In this document: positions 55,836-64,000 of the stretch, in pieces
How positions within the stretch are numbered: position 1 is the first letter of the stretch
Layout of the letters: the number at the start of each line of letters is the position of its first letter
From: Cocos nucifera
Taxonomy: Eukaryota; Streptophyta; Magnoliopsida; Arecales; Arecaceae
NCBI GenBank assembly: GCA_006176705.1
Contig: QRFJ01005057.1
Location: 62,001-126,000 of the forward strand
DNA length: 64,000 nt
Reading direction: 5' to 3'
Position numbers and translations under genes: made by a program
Notes under the pieces: generated by a model
Told to the model about the DNA's origin: nothing
Database searches by the model: none
What the model saw: the letters and a program-made list of their open reading frames with translations, nothing else

Positions 55836-57083
55836 TATTGGTGTAAAAAATAAATGGACATCGAAATTTGCTGGAGCTGGAGAAGATGAGGTCATCGACA
55901 AGACCTACAAGATGAAGTCCTAGCCAGAGTTGGCTCTGACAGGATCCTCCGATGGTTAAGTTAGTTCTCTAGCCAACAAGAATGGAGTACTCGAGAAAAA
56001 CTTGAGTAGAGAGGAGAGCTTAGAGAAAAGAAACATATCTAGAGGGTCCCTTATATAAGCGAAGCTTGTAACATAATGATGGTGACAGCCATAAAAGAAT
56101 GTCAGAAGGCCATTTAGATCACTTGGAGTTTATTATAGAGAGTGGACTATCATTTTGTCGTGACTCGCTGGTGGTTGAATTTCATTTGTTGGAGGTCAGA
56201 CTGATCGAGCTTCAAAGGTCTGACTTTACATTGGTGATGGTGAATTTGCAACTAGGTTCAGAGCTTGGATCTTGCTGGTGCTACCTTTAATAGCTTTTAG
56301 AAACTTGATCATCTTCAAGGTCGGCTGAGAGTGGGTGTGGACACTATGACTGGAGGCCAGAGAGGGGATAGTAGGCTCTTCAATAAGGACTACGGCCATG
56401 CTTTCATATAGGAGTTTGGCTGGGATAGCGAAAATCTAGGATTGACTTAGAGTTAGAATGGGTGAATATTGAAATTCGTTGCTTCTCAAGTTACCACTAT
56501 TTACTCTAGGTTGGTGATCAAACTTATTTTGATGGCAAAATCCTCTTGCTGACTTGAATTCGTCAATCCAAAGTCCTTAGTATAGAGCTGCCAGGATCTG
56601 CAATCCATAAGGTGGAGTAAAGGAATTCAGCTGGGGAACAATTCGGTTGGAGAGGAGTTTGGTTAGTCGAGATTCCTGATGTGAAATTGGTGAGATCTAT
56701 CATCTGTAGTGAAGAAATTTGGCCACCTTTATGGTTAGCCACTAAACAAGGTCGGGCCATGCTAGGATTCAATACTTGATGGAGGGCCTACTATCTATCT
56801 TGAGCCAGGAATCAGGATCAATCAAATGGCAACTTTGCTCAAGTTTGTTTGGCCGAAGTTTAATACATCTCCAATAGGTTCTCCAGTTGTTTGGAGAGCA
56901 AAGAGGGTTGGTGCAGAGAAGATCATCCAACATACAAGGGTTGAAGGCCGACCTTCCAGGACTAGACTGTAATGGAGAAGTAGCTTACCTAAAGTTCGTA
57001 CTCAACCATTACTATTCCAGATAGCTCCGTATCAAAGTCAGACATCCGATTGGATTTTGGTGGGAGCTATTTTACCCCTAACA
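55836..57083 (-). repeat. 5' LTR of G2
   Basis: 1248 bp, minus strand tgttaggggtaaaatagctc to ttttacaccaata. TATA box tatataag at 56050-56057 with the gggaccctct context shared with G1. It lacks the U3 minisatellite of G1 and G3. Confidence 0.82.
56050..56057 (-). promoter_or_regulatory. TATA box of the G2 LTR
   Basis: Minus strand cttatataagggaccctct, the same core as in both G1 LTRs. Confidence 0.6.
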
Positions 57084-57749
57084 CCACTCAAGATGAACAT
57101 CTAAGCACCATAAAGGAAGTACAATGGCTTACTGGATGGATGGCATCACTCAATCAATTTATATCAAGGTTGGTTGAAAAATGCCTTCCTTTCTTCAAAA
57201 TCTTGAAGCAAATCAAAGACTTTAAATGGTCAGATGAATGTTGGTTTGCCTTCGATGACCTTAAAAAAATATCTTGGCTCAATTCCATTATCATCAAAGC
57301 CAATTGAAGGTGAGGATTTATTTATATATTTATCTATCTCGCCTAACATGATTAGCTTGGTTTTAGTTTAAGATGATGCAAGTATGCAAAAACCTATCTA
57401 TTATACAAAAAAATTATTATAGGATGCTGAGACTCGATATTCTAAGATTGAGAAATGATATTTGATCTAATCACATTAGCAAAATGGCTCCATCCCTATT
57501 CTCGAGCTTATTCTATTATTGTCCTAATGGACCAACTATTGAAACTAGTTCTCCACTAACCTGACACATCTGATCGATTAGTCAAATGGGCCATCGAACT
57601 TAGTAAATTCGATATTTATTATTAGCCCAGGCCTTCTATAAAAGCTCTGATACTAATTGACTTCATTGTAGAATATTCTATACCTGAAGAGGAATCAACC
57701 TCAGAAACTCTAGAAGAGATTATAGGAGATTCTTATTGGGTGTTGCACA
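57084..57749 (+). pseudogene. G4: gypsy RT/RNase H fragment
   Basis: Plus-strand Tat-type fragment: VQWLTGWMASLNQFISRLVE, KCLPFFKILKQIKDFKWSDE, CWFAFDDLKK, later LAKWLHPYSRAYSIIVLMDQ, LVKWAIELSKFDI, ALILIDFIVEYS, ending SYWVLHM, where the archaeal-type RNase H would begin. The left side is cut by the G2 LTR, the right side by copia E. Open for 57050-57307, then broken by stops. Confidence 0.78.
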
Positions 57750-59092
57750 TGAAGAGAATATGCCCTATAAGCCAATCAAAATATATATTTTGATGGATTA
57801 TCCTTTGTCTTCTAGACTCATTTAATGAATTTTTTAATAAATAAAAGCATTTATATTTCATCATATGCTGTGTCTTATTATTTTTCTTAAGATTATGATG
57901 AACTCTATAGATTAGGGCTATGATTTTGGGGTTATGATAAAATCATACCTATGAGATCTAAAATCTTAAAACCCTAATCTAAAATATTTCTGATCGATGG
58001 AACATTGAGTTGGGGATCAATGTTTTTGATAAGACTAGCGCATCCTATGTATGCTCGATGGAGAGGATGATTAATCTCACAATCACTTGTATATGACACT
58101 AATATAAAAATATGAGTGTTCATTAGAGAATGAGTTTACTTAATTAATCCAACTAGAGAACATCTAATGGAGTCTTACATACTTGTTAATAGATTTTTCT
58201 ATTAGTGGGAGTAGTGCATGTAATCCTTTGACCTGAGACTATCAAAGAACATTATATACATGAATCCATATTTTAGTTCATACTTATTCATGACTTAGTC
58301 ATGTATGGTGTGTTTTGGATATGGTAGATTGCATATAAAGGTTGTGAGTAGGTCAACATAGAAACGATCACTCCTAGTAAGAGGAGATCGCATTCTACTT
58401 GCTTCAATCAAATGATGATTCAGGAAGACTTTGATCAAAGCATTATAAATGTTAGAAATAATTTCTAATATTTCATTAATTGAATCACCATTATAACATT
58501 GAGAGAAATATAAATATGGCACATGATTCCATATCGAGAGTCATATTCGGGATGTAGGATGATTCTAGGATTGAATTACACAGTAACTTTTCACTGAAGG
58601 ATATTTTTGGTATTCCCATCAAAATTCCATATCTTTCAGGTAGACATGATACGGTGCTAGATGTCAATCTTGTCTTATAGGTTTGATCGAGTTAAAGAGT
58701 TTAATTTGATCACCAATTAGAAAGGGTTTTGATTGTTTGAATCAGGTCAGCTCGATTTGATTTAAATCGGTTTGATTGAGTTCTAAATAAATTAGGTCAA
58801 ATCACACTCAGATCCACTGCTTGCTAGATATGGAACCCAATAGATTGCACACAAAAGAATTTGATCAAGAGTCTAATTGGATTAGATCATGTTTGCAATT
58901 AAACATGCTAGCACATGTTGCAAACCCTAACACCTGCATTCGAATTAGATTCGAATTTGGTTCCAAGTTAGGCTAATTTGATGTAATTTAATGCAAATTT
59001 GTTTTGGGTTCCTAATTGGGTTGACCCATGGCTAATTGGGCCATGGGATGGATGCCTCATATCTGAATCACATGCGCCAGAGAGTTTCTCTC
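57750..59092 (+). repeat. LTR of copia E
   Basis: About 1.34 kb from tgaagagaatatgccctataagcc, aligned with the family-like start tgttggaaaatatgtccc of copia D, to just before the primer site. The G4 reading frame continues to 57749, which sets the left boundary. The last LTR bases (..ctctct) lack the usual CA. Confidence 0.65.
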
Positions 59093-59107
59093 TTGGTATC
59101 AAAGCCA
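59093..59107 (+). other. Primer-binding site of copia E
   Basis: ttggtatcaaagcca, the initiator-Met tRNA site with one change (a for g). Confidence 0.7.
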
Positions 59108-60051
59108 CACTTATTAGGTTAAATCATATGTTCATAATGCATTTAGTTTTATAGCATGTTGGTAAATATGATATGATCATATTTAATTATGTTTTACGTC
59201 ATTCTATAAGGTTTCCCTAGCATAGTGGTGGATGTCTGTTATGTGATAGATGGTTGTCCTGGAACGATGGAATCTTATGTTGCATGCTAGTTTGATAATA
59301 TGAATGCTTATGATTTGTCATGTTTGATGTGATCAATACACTCAAATGCTTCATATGAATTATAATGATCATTACAGTTATGTCATTTAATTAGAATGTG
59401 CATAGAGACTAGTTAAACCCTCTTTAAAATTATATTAAGTTGTAGTGTAATTAACCAAAAGTAGAACCAGTCTGAATGTCATTGATCAATCGGTGTCTAG
59501 GAAAGTGGTTCATGATTGGTAAAGTGAACAAAGTTTCTAATTGGTTCCATTGACTGACCTAGCCAACTTGTTGGTATCTAAAGAAAGCAACGAGAGGAGC
59601 CCCATCTCTTTTCCACTTACCTGGCTGATTAGATTATTTTAATTCTTGATTGGGATGCTTAGTATTATATTCATTACATGTAAGCCTTCCTTCATGCTAG
59701 GTCTTTATTATGTTACAAACCATATTAAGTTTGTTGTATAACCATAAGACCTATTATGGGGACTAACATATATTGTCTTGGTGCATTAAAATGCTTATGG
59801 CATTTTTGGATGTGTTGCTTTATTGTGTAACTATAAGAGTAACAATATTCAAATTTGACTGCATAGAAATGAAGGATCCAACTTAACTAAAATATTATAG
59901 TTTGTTGTGCAACCACAAGGCTATTAATATTTTAGAGGCTATGATTATTTTGAGAATTATATGAGATGCAATTAGAAAGATTTTTCCTATCTTTGAACTC
60001 ATAAAAGGTTTGTTGTATAATCACAAGATCTTTCATATGGAACTAGGATCT
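59108..60051 (+). other. Leader of copia E with dispersed motif
   Basis: AT-rich, no supported coding frame. A motif of the form tttgttgtataaccataaga recurs about every 90-110 bp (near 59728, 59815, 59900, 60008). It ends where G3 begins, so the coding part of copia E lies beyond G3 outside the window. Confidence 0.55.
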
Positions 60052-61493
60052 TGTTAGGGGTAAAATAACCCCTGCCGAAGTTCTTAGCTGCTACCCTCCG
60101 TGCAGAAGTAACTCGCCAATCCTCTCAACAACAAATCAATACCATGGAGTTTATAGAAGGCATATCAAAACCCGATCGGACAATCTAGAACAATAAAGGA
60201 GAACCATTATTTAATTAACCTTGCATCTTAATTTAGAATGAATGATAGAACCAAAGTTCCACCCTCTTGATCTTGATTGGTGATGAGCTTTGAAGATAGT
60301 TGAAGTTTTATATCATGGACAATGCGCTCCTTCTGGACGAACTCCTCCAGGCATGCTCCCTCTGGATGACTCTTTTCGTTGCACTCCTTTTGGATAAATT
60401 TCTCCAGTCGCACTTCTTCCAGTTGAACTCCTCCTGGATGAACTCCTTCAGTAGCATTCTCTCCAGATGGATTCCTTCAATCACACTCCATCCAGACGAA
60501 CTCCTTCAAGCATGCTCTCTCCGGATGGATTCATTCAATCGTGCTCCTCCCGAACGAACTCCTTCAGGCATGCTCCTTCTAGATGAACTTCTCTAGTCAT
60601 GCTCCTTCCGGATGAACTCCTTCGAGCATGCTCCTTTCGGATGAACTCCTTCAGTCATGCTCCTTCTGAATGAACTCCTTCAGGCATGCTTCCTCTAGAT
60701 GAATTCTTCAAGTCATGCGTCTTTCGGATAAACTCCTCTAATCGCGCTCCTTCTGGACAAACTCCTCTGGGCACTTTCCTTCCAGATAAACTCTTCCAAT
60801 TGCACTACTTTTGAACGAACTCCTCTAGACATGCTCCTTCAAGATGAACTCCTCCAAGCACGCTCCTTTCGAGTAGACTCCTTCCAGATGCATTTGTTCC
60901 AGTCACGCTTCCTTCAGCCAAGGTCCTTCCATTCAAATGCCATTTAGGATGGGCTTCTTCTAACTAGTCATGGCACTTCAGATCTTAATTGAGGAGGCAC
61001 CTACTTGTGTATGACTTTGGAGGTTTCCAAATTCCTTAAAGCCATTAGACATTGCTCCCAACGGACCTCGATCAATTGTAAGTCCACCGCATATACCAAA
61101 GTCTCCAACCTACATCCATACTTCAATAAAGGGATCTCCACCGCCTACAAGTCATGACAAATGATAACTCATCCTCCATAATAAACTCCACATGGCTCGA
61201 GCGGCCCACCACCAGATGGTTACGACTATCACCACAGTTTGTTACATGCTCTGTTTATAAAAAAGAATCCTCCAGATATATTTTTCTCTAAGCTCTCTTT
61301 TTCTTCCCACTACTCTACTTCTCTGCTTTCCTGAGCACTCCATTCTAGTTGATCGAAAAATTGATTTGAGCATCGGAGGATCATATCGGAGCCACTCACC
61401 TTCGGTTAGGATTTTATTTTGCAGGTCCAGTCGGCAGCCACATCTTTGCAGCTTCTGCTACCTACGGTCTCCTCATAGATTTTTGCACCAATA
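60052..61493 (+). repeat. 5' LTR of G3
   Basis: tgttaggggtaaaataaccc to ttttgcaccaata, about 1.44 kb. It carries a 29-bp minisatellite at 60323-60890 and a TATA-like tttataaaaaag near 61255, followed by the shared tcctccagatat. Confidence 0.82.
60323..60890 (+). repeat. 29-bp minisatellite in the G3 LTR
   Basis: About 18-19 copies of gaactccttcaggcatgctc followed by cttctagat, with substitutions. It corresponds to the first 29 bp of the 40-bp unit of G1, which has an extra cctccaagct-like piece. Confidence 0.8.
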
Positions 61494-61512
61494 GGATTGG
61501 TGCTAGAGGAAG
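61494..61512 (+). other. Primer-binding site of G3
   Basis: ggattggtgctagaggaag, as in G1 and G2. Confidence 0.65.
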
Positions 61513-61620
61513 GGTTTCTGAGCCATTGTTCTAAAAGTAGTGTCCAGTCGATCTTATGTACTTTCTTCCTCTCCTAATCTCTTTGAATCCACTTTTGTTT
61601 GATCTCCTTTTGCTCTAGAA

Positions 61621-63115
61621 ATGCCTCCAAAGAAGACAGTCACTCGACGGTCTACTATTTCTATCGCCAGATTTGAGCCAGATCTGCCTGCCCCTACTCC
61701 ATTGCCAGCACCTCAACCTCCTCCACCAGCAACTATGGTGGATCCGAAGTAGTTCAATCTATTAATGTAGTAGGTTTGGGGCTTCACTGAAATGGTGCAG
61801 GCTATGCACCAGCCCCCAGTAGTAGTCCAACTAGAGAAACCCCCACTAAAACTTTAAGAATCAACATAGAGAAGGGCAGGCTGGGTCAGCAGACCCATTA
61901 CCTTAGGAAGAAAAAATAGAGAGCAGGGAGCTCCTACTCCGATCATGATTCTTCTCCAGAGGAGACTTTTTCTATCTATAATCGACGGCCCTCTGAGATC
62001 CATGATTGAGGTGATGTTCTCGATCAAAAACTTCAGAACATGAACTGATAGATTAAGGAACTTCGCCATGCTACCTCGATCCACCATGATGATATCTGCA
62101 CTAATCATCTTTCTCTGCCAAAATCATGCAAAAGCCTATCCAATCCAACTTCAAACTTTCTTAATTCAAGAGTTATGATGGGACTTCTGATCTGGTCAAC
62201 CACCTTAAGGCCTTCTGGACGAAGATGTTGCTCCATGGCACGTCGGACGCCATTCTATGCTGAGCTTTTTTATCTACCCTGAAGGAAGCAACGAGAAACT
62301 GGTACTCAAGCCTTAAGTTGGGTATGATCTTCTCTTTTGACCAAATGAGTCATCAGTTTGCAGCTCATTTTATAAGCGGCCAATGTCCAAGATGAGGCTC
62401 AGACTTTTTCATCAATATAAAGTAGAAGGAAGGGAAATCTATCCATGCTTACATTAGCCGCTTCAATGCTGCTGCACTGGAGGTCTAAAATTTGGACTAA
62501 TCTATAGCCATGGCCACACTAAAAGATGATCTTCAAAAGAATGATCTTCTATCCTCCCTGAAAAGAAGGTATCCCAAAAATTTTGCTAATATGTTGGCCC
62601 AGGCTGAAAGTTACGCCCGAGCTAAGGAGGACTTCAAATTGAAGGATGATGAGGTCGCAAGAAAGTGACAAGCGGGTGAATCCAGCAAGCCCGCACCCAA
62701 AAGCAAGCGAAGCGAAGCTTGACCGCACTCCAAAATTCTTCCTAAGTGCAAACCATCCTGAACTCCTCCTCGAGCTCATTAATAGGAAAGTCTGGATTGA
62801 AGAATCCAATAGAACTCTCCTCCTAGAAGATTCAATAACTATGCTTCTTTGAATACCTCAAAGACATAAGTGCTAATGAAAATAAGGGAGCAGTTGCCAA
62901 GACCGAAGAGGATGCAGATTCATTTGGCCAAGTGCAACCCCAACAAGTACTGTCTATACCATCGTGACCATAGTTACGACATTGAAGAATGTATCCAACT
63001 CCAGAACAAAATTGAGGCTTTAATCAGAAGAAGTCAGCTAGATCGATTTATTAGACACCGGTCAGAGAGAATAAAAGATCATTCAAGAGTGCCATCATAG
63101 CCCAAGCCATCTTAG
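61621..63115 (+). pseudogene. gag of G3
   Basis: Starts MPPKKTVTRRSTISIARFEP, then Pro-rich, with stops from about 61750. Gag domain around 62140-62640 (FADQMSHQF-like, SIHAYISRFNAAALEV-like; read with stops). Zinc finger in the open frame 62870-63100: HLAKCNPNKYCLYHRDHSYD then IEECIQLQNKIEALIRRSQL. Cysteines are kept. Confidence 0.75.
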
Positions 63116-63241
63116 AGAGATGAACTGCAAGGAGATCGACCTCCCTTTGGAATCATCAACACCATAATTGGGGGATATTGGAGTGGGTAGACTAGTAAAT
63201 CAACAGAACCAGCAAAGAAATAGTTTTCTAAAAAATCCATC

Positions 63242-63603
63242 ACTTTCACTGAAGAAGATGCTCAGAGAGTTCAGCTTTTGCATAATGATGCAATTATAGT
63301 TACTTTAAATATTACTGATTATGATGTACACCATATTTTAATTGATAATGAAAGCTCTTCTGATGTTTTATTTTATGATATTTTTTCTAAAATATCTATA
63401 TTTGATAATAGGATGGGTCCAATGAATTTTCTATTAGTAGGATTCACAGGTGATACAGTGCCAGTGGAAGGAATAATAATATTAACCATTGTAGTGAGTT
63501 GGTACCCAAAACAATCTAAAGCTCAAGTCGATTTTTTAGTAGTTAATGCCCCTTCTGCCTCCAATGTGATCCTTGACCGACTTGGTTTGAATACACTTTA
63601 GAC
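63242..63603 (+). pseudogene. Protease of G3
   Basis: Open 63278-63601: NDAIIVTLNITDYDVHHI, then LIDNESSSDVLF with Asp at 63344; triad D-N-E as in G2. Then FLLVGFTGDTVPVEGIII and YPKQSKAQVDFLVV, with a stop at 63599-63601 where G1 reads on. Confidence 0.78.
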
Positions 63604-64000
63604 TATGGTTTCAACTTACTATCTGAAAATGAAGTTTCCAATAGAGCACGAAGTTGGGGAGGTTTGAAGAGATCAGGCATTAGTTCGGCACTATTACAAT
63701 ATTGCCTTATAGGGGGGAGGACAAGCAAACCCTTATTCGATGGATGGGCTTGATGCCCATGATGATCTATTTGAAGAAAGAGGAGAACCCAATGACGACC
63801 TTATGGAGACTTCTTTAAATGATGGGAATAAAGAACATACCGTAAAGATCGGCTCTAGTCTGAAAGGGGAAGTCAGAAAGTAGCTTATCATTTTCTTGCA
63901 AAAGAATGCAAATATTTTTGCCTGGGTGCCTGCAGATATACCTAGGATTGATGCAGAGATCATAAAACACCACCTAAGAGTGGATCTAAAATGTCAGCTA
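63604..64000 (+). pseudogene. pol linker and RT start of G3
   Basis: Decayed linker corresponding to 6260-6640 of G1 (MDGLDAHDDLFEERGEP, then FAWVPADIPRIDAEIIKHHL). The RT domain proper begins at the window edge. The frame contains several stops. Confidence 0.65.

Larger units (their letters stand above)
46509..57083 (-). mobile_element. G2: Ty3/gypsy Tat-clade retrotransposon, 3' end deleted
   Basis: Minus-strand element: 5' LTR 55836-57083, primer site, gag, protease, RT, RNase H, archaeal-type RNase H, integrase, minisatellite, then two antisense genes on the plus strand. It ends abruptly inside exon 1 of antisense gene 1 at 46508/46509, where copia D starts, so the 3' LTR is gone. It is inserted into the plus-strand gypsy G4, whose surviving part begins at 57084. 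Confidence 0.87.
60052..64000 (+). mobile_element. G3: Ty3/gypsy Tat-clade element, 5' part
   Basis: LTR, primer site, gag and protease in plus orientation, inserted in the copia E leader. It runs off the window just at the start of RT (PRIDAEIIKHHL at about 63944). Same family as G1 and G2 by LTR start, primer site, gag start and protease. Confidence 0.88.

Noticed and set aside
1..64000. CRISPR array, bacterial operons, tRNA or rRNA genes
   Set aside because: No spacer-repeat structure, ribosome-binding signals or recognisable RNA gene; tRNA-like matches are only retroelement primer sites.

Overview
The window is plant nuclear DNA made almost entirely of nested, decayed LTR retrotransposons. 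It is AT-rich, has Ty3/gypsy elements of the Tat clade and Ty1/copia elements with initiator-Met tRNA primer sites, and carries a Mutator-like (MULE) remnant and plant-mobile-domain (PMD) sequence. A monocot, possibly a palm, is my guess from overall character only. I see no intact host gene, rRNA, tRNA or CRISPR array. Names such as G1 and copia A are local labels.

Layout, left to right. 1-2945: minus-strand copia leader and LTR (copia F). 2951-25645: G1, a Tat gypsy on the plus strand with matching GAATG target duplications. It is split inside its integrase by copia A (9351-19312, near-matching duplications GTGGC/GTCGC). 25646-27410: two stacked minus-strand LTR remnants of the copia A family. 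About 27640-28089 and 34983-35345: two halves of a minus-strand MULE transposase end plus PMD, split by copia B (28090-34977, perfect TACAT duplications, near-identical LTRs, 1000-N gap). 35346-42883: copia C, with its 3' LTR cut off. 42884-46508: copia D, two inverted copies of one LTR. 46509-57083: G2, a minus-strand Tat gypsy that has lost its 3' LTR. 57084-57749: plus-strand gypsy RT/RNase H fragment (G4). 57750-60051: copia E LTR and leader inserted in G4. 60052-64000: G3, a plus-strand Tat gypsy inserted in E and running off the window.

How the parts fit. The Tat elements carry gag, protease, RT/RNase H, a second archaeal-type RNase H, integrase, then a long 3' region. In G1 and G2 that 3' region holds two genes on the opposite strand from gag-pol. 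The first resembles the putative gypsy-type transposon family (PF04195-like) and has two GT-AG introns at the same positions and phases in both elements. The second encodes an all-coiled-coil protein. A TATA-like site lies upstream of the antisense pair in G1. A minisatellite separates pol from the antisense genes where they converge, and in G1 its units form hairpins. This antisense module is the most interesting signal here. All coding copies carry stops or frameshifts, many where Gln, Trp or Arg codons are expected, as methylated-cytosine decay would produce.
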